A DNA stretch of 29,215 nt from JAFGTP01 sp964498725 (GTDB lineage Bacteria > Fidelibacterota > UBA2242 > JAFGTP01): positions 1 through 29,215 of the forward strand of contig CAZCHS010000029.1 in NCBI GenBank assembly GCA_964498725.1, in the 5' to 3' direction. The translations under genes and the position numbers were made by a program. Of this stretch, positions 6,722 through 15,255 are shown piece by piece. The notes beneath the pieces were generated by a model, which worked only from the letters and a program-made list of their open reading frames with translations, had not been told where the DNA came from and made no database searches. Position 1 is the stretch's first letter. Each line of letters opens with the position of its first letter.

Positions 6722-8182
6722 TTATTCTGTGGCTGATCTGTTTTTCTTGCGGTACTGACTGGGCGTCATACCAGAGACCTTCTTAAAAGCGGTATTAAAG
6801 GTGGATTTGGAATAGAAACCACACCGATACATTATGTCGGAAATTGTATTATTTTTTTCCCGGGGATCGGTTATCAGCTTTTGGGCCTCCTGAATACGAT
6901 AGTAATTGATAAAATCATTATAATTTTTCTTATAACGCGCATTGATCAGCCGGGAAAGATAATTATTGTGGGTTTTTAATTTTTGTGCAAGTTTTTTCAT
7001 GGTCAGATCGGGATCGAGGTAGACCTTATCATCTGCTATTATTCTGTCTAAGTTCTCAATTATATTCGGATCAATTGTATAAACTGGTTTTTCCGGACTA
7101 TTTGAGGGTTTCAATTTTAAGAAACTCCTTTTTGAGATAACCAGTACACTAAAAAGTATTACAACAACAGCGATAATGAAAAACAGGCCGGTCTTACTAA
7201 ATATTATACTATCTGCAATTTCCGGTTTGGTGTACAGACCAATATTTTGATCATCTTTCCATTTGATATGAATGAGCCCGTCGGATTCTGTTCCAACCCA
7301 GAAATTCCCGTCGCGGTCTTCCATCAGACAAGTAATATATTGCCCGGATAAAACGCCACTGTTTATATTTCGATTTTGCGTCAATATTTTTAACCCGTCA
7401 TTGATCGTTCCAAGCCAGAGATTATTATCCTTTTCCAAAAAACAGGTGACAGGAACATAATCAGTCCCGGAAAGTTTGGTAAAACGAGATTCAGTGGATT
7501 GTAATTGATATATTCCGCCAATTGTACCCACATGCAGATTTCCCATTTTATCACAAAAAAGCGATTTGATCAGCAAATTATCGAGACCATTACCACCGTC
7601 ATAAATGACAAAGGAATCGTCAAAATACTTAGTCACGCCGCGCTGCAGTGAAGCTATCCAGAGATTTCCCCAACTATCAAATTCCAGGGCGGTAATAATA
7701 TTCCCGGCCAACCCGTCATCAATAGTATATCTATTCACAGCGCCATTCCTGAGCTTGCAGAGGCCATAGCCGGTACCAACCCAGATATTGCCGTCCCAAT
7801 CCGATATGATTGTTTTGATATGGTTGTTGGTCAATTTATATGTTTTCCATTCGCCGCTGTAATAAGACAAAAGTCCGCCACCATCGGTGCCGATCCAGAG
7901 CCGGTTTTGATTGTCACTATGAAGTGATAAAATTCTGTTGGAAGTTAATTCCGGAGTATTCTCAGTAGTAAATGTTTGAAAAATAGTTCCATCATACCGC
8001 GCCAGTCCGGCATTGGTGCCGATCCATATAAATTCATTATGAGCGATTGCGGTAATGTCATTGCCGGGAAGGCCGGAATCCATATCCCATTTTTCTGAAA
8101 TGTATTGTTCCTTGATATCATAATCAGCCAACAGTAAAATTGGTAAGATCAGAAATAATAGTATGATGTTTTTTGGCTTGAT
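6722..8182 (-). CDS. Membrane-bound propeller sensor with AraC DNA-binding domain
   Basis: The N-terminal two thirds holds repeated propeller blades (GNIWVGTGYGLCKLRNG, NLWIASLQRGVTKY, NLWLGTINDGLKIL, NFWVGTESDGLIHI), as in the sensor half of hybrid two-component systems. A membrane segment (FFIIAVVVILFSVLVISK) follows, then about 40 linker residues, then a C-terminal AraC-type helix-turn-helix (about the last 100 residues, ending SGMTPSQYRKK). No kinase or receiver domain is present, so it looks like a one-component membrane-tethered regulator. The first usual start codon is a TTG at 8131, but 17 codons upstream of it encode an excellent signal peptide (KPKNIILLFLILPILL) whose only plausible start is ATC at 8182, with AGAGGG six bases before it and a stop codon soon upstream. 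The signal is probably external (for example a glycan); neighbouring surface-protein genes are possible targets. Confidence 0.82.
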   Translation of the reverse strand: MKPKNIILLFLILPILLLADYDIKEQYISEKWDMDSGLPGNDITAIAHNEFIWIGTNAGLARYDGTIFQTFTTENTPELTSNRILSLHSDNQNRLWIGTDGGGLLSYYSGEWKTYKLTNNHIKTIISDWDGNIWVGTGYGLCKLRNGAVNRYTIDDGLAGNIITALEFDSWGNLWIASLQRGVTKYFDDSFVIYDGGNGLDNLLIKSLFCDKMGNLHVGTIGGIYQLQSTESRFTKLSGTDYVPVTCFLEKDNNLWLGTINDGLKILTQNRNINSGVLSGQYITCLMEDRDGNFWVGTESDGLIHIKWKDDQNIGLYTKPEIADSIIFSKTGLFFIIAVVVILFSVLVISKRSFLKLKPSNSPEKPVYTIDPNIIENLDRIIADDKVYLDPDLTMKKLAQKLKTHNNYLSRLINARYKKNYNDFINYYRIQEAQKLITDPREKNNTISDIMYRCGFYSKSTFNTAFKKVSGMTPSQYRKKNRSATE

Positions 8183-8370
8183 ACTTTTACCCTCTGTTTG
8201 TTTATTCTGTTTTTAAAAAAATTTTATATAAGACACGAATTACAAAGGCTTGGTTGTCAGTTGTTTTTATCGTCTTCATCGGCCAGTTACTCTGCAAACT
8301 AAAATAATGCTAATTCGATCTGAGAATAAAAGGTTTTTCCCTTTCTGAAACAGGAAAAAATAATCTTTTG

Positions 8371-8399
8371 TTGATGAATTGAATGATATTGTATATAAT
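8371..8399 (+). promoter_or_regulatory. Sigma-70-like promoter for the aldehyde dehydrogenase gene
   Basis: TTGATG at 8371-8376 and a perfect TATAAT at 8394-8399 are separated by 17 bases, which is the ideal spacing. The start codon at 8468 lies about 60 bases past the expected transcription start, and a GAGGAAAAT ribosome site precedes it. The rest of the 285-base divergent intergenic region (8183-8467) shows no other feature. Confidence 0.6.
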
Positions 8400-8467
8400 G
8401 AATCAACTGCAAAAAATAGATTAAAATAATTCTCTATTTACAACCCGACAAAATCAATGAGGAAAAT

Positions 8468-9826
8468 ATGGACAAAATAGTTGCGCTTCAAAAAGATTTT
8501 TTCCAATCCAACAAAACAAAAGATATAAGCTTCCGTCGCAGTCAATTATTAAAATTGCGACGGGTATTGCAAGAAAATGAATCCGCGCTCATGACGGCTA
8601 TTTACAAAGATTTCAAAAAGTCTGAATTCGATACCTTTACCAATGAATTTTTGTTGCTCTACGAAGATATCAAAGAAGCTCTGAAAAAATTAAAAAAATG
8701 GTCAAAGCGCAAACGGGTATGCACAAATCTCGTGAACTTTCCCGCAAAAAGCTACATCATTCCGGAACCCTATGGTGTTTCCCTGATCATTGGGGCGTGG
8801 AATTATCCTTACCAGTTGTCCCTGGCCCCTGTCATTCCCGCGATTGCCGCCGGTAATACCGTAGTGCTGAAGCCCAGTGAACTTCCGGCCCATACCAGCG
8901 CGGCCATGGCAAAGATGATCAATGAAAATTTTGATCCTGAATTTTTCACAGTAGTGGAAGGCGGAGTGCCGGAAACCCAGGCCCTGCTGAAACAGAACTT
9001 TGATAAGATCTTTTTTACCGGCAGTGTACCGGTGGGGAAAATCGTTTACAAGGCCGCCGCTGAAAACCTGACTCCCGTAACACTTGAATTAGGCGGCAAG
9101 AGTCCGGCGATCATTACAGAAAATTGCAACTTAAAAGTGACAGTCAAACGATTGATATGGGCAAAATTTCTAAATGCCGGCCAAACCTGTATCGCACCGG
9201 ATTATGTAGTGGCTCATGAATCAATTAAGGCGGATTTTCTGGCAGCGGCAAAAAAAGAGATTGAAAACGCTCATTATTCCTTTGACAATCATAATTATGT
9301 TCAGATCATCAATACTGCCAATTATAACCGGTTAATTGATTTGCTGGATAATAAAAAAATAGTTTACGGTGGCAGCCATGATGAAGCATTACGGTACATT
9401 GAGCCGACCATCATGTCCGATATTACTTTTGATGACAAGGTAATGGCGGATGAAATTTTCGGCCCCATTTTACCAGTGATCAGCTATACTAAATTGGATG
9501 ACATTATAGCAACTATCAAAAACCGTCCGAAACCCCTCTCCTGCTATGTTTACACAAAAGACAAACGGGTCAAGGAAAAAGTTTTGCATGAAATTTCTTT
9601 TGGCGGCGGCTGTGTCAATGACGCGATTATGCACATCACCAACAGCAATCTGCCCTTCGGCGGTGTCGGCAATAGCGGCATCGGCACTTATCACGGGGAT
9701 GCGGGGTTCAAAGCTTTTACTCATTACAAAAGCATTATGGAAAAACCCACCTGGTTTGAGTTGAACTTGAAATATTATCCCTATACCAAAAAGAAACTTA
9801 AATTGGTCCGACGCTTTTTTGGCTAA
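8468..9826 (+). CDS. Aldehyde dehydrogenase, class 3 type
   Basis: A 452-residue NAD(P)-dependent aldehyde dehydrogenase that oxidises aldehydes to carboxylic acids. Visible active-site elements are the oxyanion Asn in GAWNYP (Asn112), the cofactor-binding Lys in VVLKPSE (Lys135), the FTGS motif (183-186), the general base Glu in LELGGKSP (Glu207) and the nucleophilic Cys in GQTCIAPDY (Cys241). EIFGPILPV and PFGGVGNSGIG follow in the C-terminal half. The length of about 450 and the lack of an N-terminal extension fit class 3/fatty- or aromatic-aldehyde enzymes rather than the longer 490-500-residue families. It is a single gene, convergent with the following glucosidase gene (11 bases between stops). 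The natural substrate is not evident. Confidence 0.92.
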   Translation: MDKIVALQKDFFQSNKTKDISFRRSQLLKLRRVLQENESALMTAIYKDFKKSEFDTFTNEFLLLYEDIKEALKKLKKWSKRKRVCTNLVNFPAKSYIIPEPYGVSLIIGAWNYPYQLSLAPVIPAIAAGNTVVLKPSELPAHTSAAMAKMINENFDPEFFTVVEGGVPETQALLKQNFDKIFFTGSVPVGKIVYKAAAENLTPVTLELGGKSPAIITENCNLKVTVKRLIWAKFLNAGQTCIAPDYVVAHESIKADFLAAAKKEIENAHYSFDNHNYVQIINTANYNRLIDLLDNKKIVYGGSHDEALRYIEPTIMSDITFDDKVMADEIFGPILPVISYTKLDDIIATIKNRPKPLSCYVYTKDKRVKEKVLHEISFGGGCVNDAIMHITNSNLPFGGVGNSGIGTYHGDAGFKAFTHYKSIMEKPTWFELNLKYYPYTKKKLKLVRRFFG

Positions 9827-9837
9827 GGATCAGAATC

Positions 9838-12123
9838 TTATTTCCGCTGATAGGTTTGCTCCATTACCGGATGATTTTTTATATCCATGGGCCGGCAGAA
9901 TTCAACATCCCTGAAATATTCATCGGCAGCAGATTTTTCCGCCAAACGGCCGGGATCAATTCCTACACTGAAATTGCCATCACGGGTTTTTACCATCAGT
10001 TCCTTTTCTTTTTGGACAATAGCTATTTCTTCCCCGTCTGTCACATTCAAGGTCAGTATTTCAAAGGGCATTATATCAATTTTAAGAGTAGTATTGATGT
10101 CATTGAATTTATAGGTATATGTAGTGAACCGGCCGCGTTTGAATCCGGCCATTACATTGCCATCGCCCACTAAAAATCCATACTCCAGTCGATTGATCGC
10201 ATCGGGAATTCGCGGAGCCAGGGTCAGCAGATTGTTGATCATATCGGGCCGAATACCGAGAAAATATTGATACCATATACGCAAGTGTTCTGAGTTTGAC
10301 CAGGCTTGCAGGTAAGTGCCGGTAATTTTGGCGCGGGTTTTCCCGGGACGCGGATAAGCATCCATATTTTCACAAAGGCCGCCTACAACGCCACGGTTAA
10401 GCGCTTTTTCATTCATATTATCAAATAATTTATAAGCGGTTTCCCTCTGTTCAGCTTCAATCATCCGCTGCATGGCAATGCCATTATTCCAAATCCAGAT
10501 GGTACCGTTGTGATAGGCCTGGTCTTTGTGGTAATTTTCCCAACTATCATGGTAGGGATGGAAAAAATCATCCTGCCGGTTCAGCGAAGCAACACCCCAG
10601 GGGTAAACCAGTTCTTCCCAGCAAATACGGGTGGTTTGCCATTTCAGCGTCTGGTCATCGATCATGTCCAGGGCAAAAAGCTGGTTGGGGCGCAATTTAA
10701 AATCCTTCTCATCAGTTTCATCGATTCGATCAGCTAAATACTCATGGTCTTCATCAACAAAATCCCGGGCGAAATTTTCTTTTACCTGATCAGCAATTTG
10801 TTGCCATTTTTCTGCATTTGTATTATCACCCGTATATTCAGCGAAATAGACGCCGGCAAGTAACTGATTATACCAGAGAGCCTGAATATCATTGGCACGG
10901 TTGCCCCGGGGTGAATAGGGCATCAGATCATGGGCCCGGCGCGCGTCCATCCAGGTTTCATTATCAGCATGAACCAAATAATAATTTTCATCAGTCCAGT
11001 TTTTCAGCGATCCTTCGATAGAATATTTCACATTATCATAGAGTTCTTTAATAATGGTGGTATCACCGCTGTATTTTACGTATTCCCGCAACTGAATTAC
11101 AAAACGCGGTGTTCCGTCCGTGGTATGGTAATCTATATTTTCCGGATTGACAATATTGGGGACGCGGCCGAAAAATTTAGAAGCCGGATCGGTTTCCTGA
11201 TATTCTGCAAAAGAAAGCAGGATTTTTCGCGCCCATTCAAACTGGCCAGTGACAAGACAAGCACCGGGCAGGGCAATAAATTCATCCCGCCCCCAGTATT
11301 CATTAAACCATGGCAGGCCCGCGTAAATGCCATGTCCCTGCTGACGGGTGATCAATTGATCCATAGTGCTGACCATCCAGTTCAGGGCCAATTGCAGGGA
11401 ATCATTGTCACTTTTCAGATAAGTATTTTCCAATAGCAACCGATTCATACGCTGCTTGCGTTCATTTTTCCAACGTACATTATTTTTCCTAACTTCTCTG
11501 ATCAAATGCGCGGCATCGGCCTGATCATTTCCGGCGGCGATGAAAAACCCCATACCTTTACCGGCCGTCATCACGACGCCGGAATCAAAGAGCACCGGTG
11601 TATTGGCTTTTGAACTGACACCAATAATCCGGTTTCCCTCCATGGCTTTGAAAAAAACAATATTGTCAGTTGTTGTAATGTGTTCGACTTTTTCCCCTTT
11701 TAAATGTATGCCAATGTCTTTGTCAGAATTTTCCAGAGCGATTTCCAGAATATTTTTATTATCAAACATAAATAATTCTTCCGTCACCTGCTGGTGATGA
11801 ATTCGGGTCATTTTGTAAGGATAAACCCACACTTCGGTGTCACGGTTATCCAGTTGGTCACCGCTGACAAACAATTCATAACCGTGAAATATTTTTTTCT
11901 TGGCAATATTCAATCCTTCAAACCAGGCCCACTCCGGATGATCATTAACATGAGACTGGGTGTAATAATAGGCTGCTTTTTTATTGGTAAAGGAGACCGG
12001 CCGGTTTTCACTGGCGGAAACAGGAATTTTCATATTATCAAGCAATTGATAATCAATGGCCTGCTCCGGAGTGCATTGTATTAAACCCAGCGTGATTATA
12101 AAAATTACAAATAAATTTTTCAT
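9838..12123 (-). CDS. Lipoprotein amylo-alpha-1,6-glucosidase-like debranching enzyme
   Basis: A 761-residue protein. The first about 17 residues form a lipoprotein signal peptide (MKNLFVIFIITLGLIQC, lipobox LIQC, Cys17), so the enzyme should be anchored outside the inner membrane. I chose the ATG at 12123 over an upstream in-frame ATG at 12180 because it gives this signal peptide and has an AGGG site. From about residue 215 to 680 it matches the C-terminal (alpha/alpha)6-barrel of glycogen debranching enzymes (GDE_C/GH133-like): GLPWFNEYWGRDEF near 270, NETWMDAR, RPNQLFAL, YHNGTIWIWNNG near 535, and a final ...SNSEHLRIWYQYFLGIRPD. It would cleave alpha-1,6 branches in alpha-glucans or related oligosaccharides. 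The extracytoplasmic location is unusual for glycogen debranching and suggests use of external glycans. Confidence 0.85.
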   Translation of the reverse strand: MKNLFVIFIITLGLIQCTPEQAIDYQLLDNMKIPVSASENRPVSFTNKKAAYYYTQSHVNDHPEWAWFEGLNIAKKKIFHGYELFVSGDQLDNRDTEVWVYPYKMTRIHHQQVTEELFMFDNKNILEIALENSDKDIGIHLKGEKVEHITTTDNIVFFKAMEGNRIIGVSSKANTPVLFDSGVVMTAGKGMGFFIAAGNDQADAAHLIREVRKNNVRWKNERKQRMNRLLLENTYLKSDNDSLQLALNWMVSTMDQLITRQQGHGIYAGLPWFNEYWGRDEFIALPGACLVTGQFEWARKILLSFAEYQETDPASKFFGRVPNIVNPENIDYHTTDGTPRFVIQLREYVKYSGDTTIIKELYDNVKYSIEGSLKNWTDENYYLVHADNETWMDARRAHDLMPYSPRGNRANDIQALWYNQLLAGVYFAEYTGDNTNAEKWQQIADQVKENFARDFVDEDHEYLADRIDETDEKDFKLRPNQLFALDMIDDQTLKWQTTRICWEELVYPWGVASLNRQDDFFHPYHDSWENYHKDQAYHNGTIWIWNNGIAMQRMIEAEQRETAYKLFDNMNEKALNRGVVGGLCENMDAYPRPGKTRAKITGTYLQAWSNSEHLRIWYQYFLGIRPDMINNLLTLAPRIPDAINRLEYGFLVGDGNVMAGFKRGRFTTYTYKFNDINTTLKIDIMPFEILTLNVTDGEEIAIVQKEKELMVKTRDGNFSVGIDPGRLAEKSAADEYFRDVEFCRPMDIKNHPVMEQTYQRK

Positions 12124-12274
12124 GATTTCCCTAACCTGTTTTAGTTCCACTAATTCTTCAAAATATAGATAAAAACCCATAAATATCGAATAAAAATTAA
12201 CCTGTGAACCAAATCACAAAATAATCAGCAGAGAAGTTTTAAGTTTTATTGAAAATTATTTGGAGATTTAAACA

Positions 12275-13504
12275 ATGAAAAACCTTTTATTCCTTTTGAT
12301 TATTCCTATTATGCTGGTGCAACTTACTGCCGGTGATTGCATAACCATAAAACCGACTGACATTGAAAATCATTTCATTTTAGTTGTGGATAAAAGTGGT
12401 AGTATGGATGGCAAACCGATCAAAAACATTAAAAGCGCCCTGTACAATTTTGTCGCTGACATGAAATCGGAAGACAAAGCCTCGCTGGTATTTTTTGACA
12501 ACCAGGTGAAAGTTCACGCCAGCCATACATCAAATAAAAAGGAACTTTTCAATAAAATAGAAAATTTGGATGCGGGTGGCGGCACAGCACTCTACGATGC
12601 CCTGGGAAAGGCTTCCCTTCTTGCCCATGAGAACAGAAGCCAGAGCATTATTGTTTTTTTTACAGATGGTATTGATAATAGCAGCAGGCTGTCAGTAAAA
12701 AATATCGAAAGTATTGCTCGTTCCCAGGGTATTTATATTTACGGCATCGGCCTGGGAGATATCAACAGAAACACCCTGAAGATGGTAGCGCAGAAAACCA
12801 ATGGCGATTTTCTCTATGCTGACAATAGCTACCAGCTGATGAATCTCTATAATGATGTGCTTTTTAATTATTACAATTATTTTGACCATAATAAACAAAA
12901 CAAAGCCCGGCTGATCGTTAAATCACAACCTGCTAAAAAATCCGTTTTTCTCAATGGTGAACTCATAGACAGGAAAATACCGGCTGTGATTGACAATCTG
13001 GAACCCGGCACTTATAACATCGTGGTTGAATTTGATCGCGGTAACTGGGAATGCAGGGCTGACCTGAAAGGCGGCTACACCGGTGAGATCAATGCCCGCG
13101 AAAATGATCTGGGCCGGGATATAGCGGTGATTTCCGATGTAAAATCCGCAATGGTTTTTCTGGACGGCACCTTCGCCGGGTATACTTCGAAATACCCCTT
13201 TGTCGGCAAAAAAGTCAAAACCGGCTGGTTCAGTTCCAAAACAGAATTCAATTTTAACAAACAACTGATATTGGAAAATATTCCCGCCGGCCGGCACAGC
13301 ATTAAAATAATCGGATTGTCTGAAATGGAAAACTTTTTTTTCCCTCTGGAATCATCAATTAATGTAAACGGAAAAGACCTGATCATAAATGCAGAATTTC
13401 TCAGCAATGATATTCAAATCAAAGAAACGACAAAAAATTTACGTGCGATGAAATCCAACTCTCCTTATGATAAAGTCGAAGATATTTTCGACGAATTGGA
13501 TTAA
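12275..13504 (+). CDS. Secreted VWA-domain protein with PEGA-like domains
   Basis: A 409-residue protein with a signal peptide (MKNLLFLLIIPIMLVQLTAG). A von Willebrand A domain spans about residues 33-200, with a full metal-binding MIDAS set: DKSGS (Asp39, Ser41, Ser43), the Thr in GGGTALYDAL and the Asp in FFTDGIDNSS. Two PEGA-like beta modules follow (SVFLNGELIDRKIPAVIDNLEPGTYNI and AMVFLDGTFAGYTSKYPF...LENIPAGRHSIKI). Proteins of this form sit in the periplasm or at the surface and mediate protein contacts; the partner is not known. A GGAG ribosome site lies about 10 bases before the ATG. It is divergent from the glucosidase gene and is followed by a GC-rich terminator. Confidence 0.85.
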   Translation: MKNLLFLLIIPIMLVQLTAGDCITIKPTDIENHFILVVDKSGSMDGKPIKNIKSALYNFVADMKSEDKASLVFFDNQVKVHASHTSNKKELFNKIENLDAGGGTALYDALGKASLLAHENRSQSIIVFFTDGIDNSSRLSVKNIESIARSQGIYIYGIGLGDINRNTLKMVAQKTNGDFLYADNSYQLMNLYNDVLFNYYNYFDHNKQNKARLIVKSQPAKKSVFLNGELIDRKIPAVIDNLEPGTYNIVVEFDRGNWECRADLKGGYTGEINARENDLGRDIAVISDVKSAMVFLDGTFAGYTSKYPFVGKKVKTGWFSSKTEFNFNKQLILENIPAGRHSIKIIGLSEMENFFFPLESSINVNGKDLIINAEFLSNDIQIKETTKNLRAMKSNSPYDKVEDIFDELD

Positions 13505-13526
13505 TTTACCCTCATACTAAACCCCC

Positions 13527-13552
13527 GGGGGGAACTTTGCCCGGTTCCCCCC
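13527..13552 (+). terminator. GC-rich terminator after the VWA gene
   Basis: GGGGGGAAC (13527-13535) pairs over 9 bases with GTTCCCCCC (13544-13552) around an 8-base loop; TTTCCTC follows on the plus strand. It sits between the convergent ends of the VWA gene and the HEPN-like gene, so it may serve both. The T-run is short. Confidence 0.6.
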
Positions 13553-13557
13553 TTTCC

Positions 13558-14034
13558 TCAAAATTTCAAATATAATAATTCATAATACTTTGTGACGATC
13601 TCATATAAGGTTTTCAGCGCCCGCTCCAGATTTTTAATTGTACATTCCTGTTCGAATTCACGGCGGTCCAGATGAGCGATCTTGCGATCTACAAAAAGCC
13701 CCACCTGATCCTCGATCTTATTGAGTTTATCAATATCCGATTCTATCATTTCCTGTGTTAATTCCGTAATGTCAATTTTGGCGGCGGCATAATGGAGTTG
13801 CCGCAGCAATTTCATCAGTGATATTTCATCCTTTTGGGTGCCGATTTGCCGCCGTACACTGATGGCAGTTTGAATGAAATAACACTCGTCGACAAACTCA
13901 AGAAACTCCTGTTGTAAATCTTTTTCCGGATAATGAGTATAAATTTCATGGTATTTGAGTTGCTTCTCAAGGTCCTTTTGAATGATCTCAATCCATTCCT
14001 GCCATTTTTTTCGTTCTTTTTTTAGTGAGCGCAT
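13558..14034 (-). CDS. HEPN/AbiU2-like all-helical protein
   Basis: A 158-residue, highly charged, mostly helical protein with no signal or membrane segment. The segments ISVRRQIGTQKDEISLMKLLRQL (about residues 59-81) and FVDRKIAHLDRREF (about 114-127) look like the AbiU2 group of HEPN domains, where the second is usually (Y/F)R(D/N)KRIAHxD and forms the Rx4-6H RNase motif. Here the usual Arg is replaced by Val, with Arg one residue before Lys-Ile-Ala-His, so catalysis is doubtful. It stands alone: no partner nucleotidyltransferase or antitoxin is adjacent. An AAGGATAGGAA site precedes the ATG. Assignment rests on motif recognition only. Confidence 0.55.
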   Translation of the reverse strand: MRSLKKERKKWQEWIEIIQKDLEKQLKYHEIYTHYPEKDLQQEFLEFVDECYFIQTAISVRRQIGTQKDEISLMKLLRQLHYAAAKIDITELTQEMIESDIDKLNKIEDQVGLFVDRKIAHLDRREFEQECTIKNLERALKTLYEIVTKYYELLYLKF

Positions 14035-14308
14035 TTCCTATCCTTTTATTTTTATAAAATTTAAAAAAATATCTGTAAAATTACATTAAAATGAAATTTT
14101 TATTAGAATCTAAAACTATTTGCATATTTATTTTTAATTGTTTAAAATCGAAAATGAATATGGCATAATACAGATCAAATATTTTTTAAATTCGGACAAA
14201 TTTTATGAAGGGGCCGCAAAAGATTGGGAGGTTTTTTCTTTAATTTTTTAACCCTTTTAAAAATTTCTAATCAAATAAGCGGTTATAACTTAATTATCAG
14301 AGACAATT

Positions 14309-15001
14309 ATGGAAACACAAAGTATTCTCAAACCAAAAACAAGATTAACATTCATCAACAACATTTTATACAAAGTTGATAGTAACAATAAAATTCTAAA
14401 ATATAAATCCTGGTTAGGGGATTATTTTGCCTTTTTATATGACCGGATCATGGAAAAAAATGTATTCCCAAATAAATTTGATGCAGACATCGCTTTGCAC
14501 AACAAATTCTGGCGTCAGGAACTGGGAGAATTCCACTATAATAAAATTCTTGAGATTGGAACCGGCAGTGGAGTAGCCGCCAATTGGCTGCATTCATCCA
14601 ATGAATATCACGGCATTGATATCAGTCCCGGTTTATTAAAAAAGGCTGTGAAAAAATTCCGCCGGTCAGGCTTCAGAAATTGCAATTATTATATTTTAGA
14701 ATCAAAAAACCTAATATTTTATGATAACTCCTTTGACCTTTGTCTCTGTATATTGACGATGAATTTTTTAACTAATCTGGATAAAGTACTGATGGAAATC
14801 AGCCGCGTCTTACAGGATGAGGGGAAATTCTATGGCTGTGTTCCGGTACCGGAAAAAAACCACCTCAACACCCGGATAAATGGCAATCTATTGACAGAAA
14901 ATCAACTAAAGGAGAAATTCCAAAAACTGGGCTTCAAATGGCATCCATACACCATTGAAAACGGCACATTACTATACTTTAAAGCTGTGAATTTTAAGTA
15001 A
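14309..15001 (+). CDS. Class I SAM-dependent methyltransferase
   Basis: A 230-residue protein with a Rossmann-type methyltransferase core from about residue 75: motif I ILEIGTGSGVA, the acidic post-I loop HGIDISPGLLKKAVKKF, the motif IV region DNSFDLCLCILTMNFL, and LMEISRVLQDEGKFYGCVPVP. This is the UbiE/Methyltransf_11 style (small-molecule or lipid substrates), but no substrate can be given. The N-terminal 70 residues are not recognised. It is isolated by about 270 bases upstream and 254 bases downstream of AT-rich DNA in which I see no gene; the start codon has only a weak ribosome site. Confidence 0.8.
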   Translation: METQSILKPKTRLTFINNILYKVDSNNKILKYKSWLGDYFAFLYDRIMEKNVFPNKFDADIALHNKFWRQELGEFHYNKILEIGTGSGVAANWLHSSNEYHGIDISPGLLKKAVKKFRRSGFRNCNYYILESKNLIFYDNSFDLCLCILTMNFLTNLDKVLMEISRVLQDEGKFYGCVPVPEKNHLNTRINGNLLTENQLKEKFQKLGFKWHPYTIENGTLLYFKAVNFK

Positions 15002-15255
15002 AATAACTAATCCCGTCCTCTTTTTCCAGCTACCCGGCCATCCCAGGGATTCAAGAAATCCATCTGTTTCCCTAACAATGTATTAAGTGCATTCCAAATA
15101 TTACTTGTTTATTTGGACAAGCTTACAGAAATTACCGTCATTGCATAATTGCGTTATTTTTAAATTTTGAAAGTTATTGGTATTATAAAACTTTCATGAA
15201 TTATTTATTTGATTTATATCTAAAGTATAGATAAAAAGAATTTACCGGAGAAAAT

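Noticed and set aside
12124..12180. Upstream in-frame start for the glucosidase gene
   Set aside because: It would bury the lipoprotein signal peptide behind about 19 extra residues.
13522..13531. CCCCCGGGGG palindrome as a separate element
   Set aside because: It overlaps the better 9-bp terminator stem at 13527-13552 and is probably just part of that GC-rich region.
15002..15255. Possible promoter or small RNA ahead of the radical SAM gene
   Set aside because: TTGAAA and TATAAA boxes are present but their spacing (about 11 bases) is wrong, and I see no stable hairpin.
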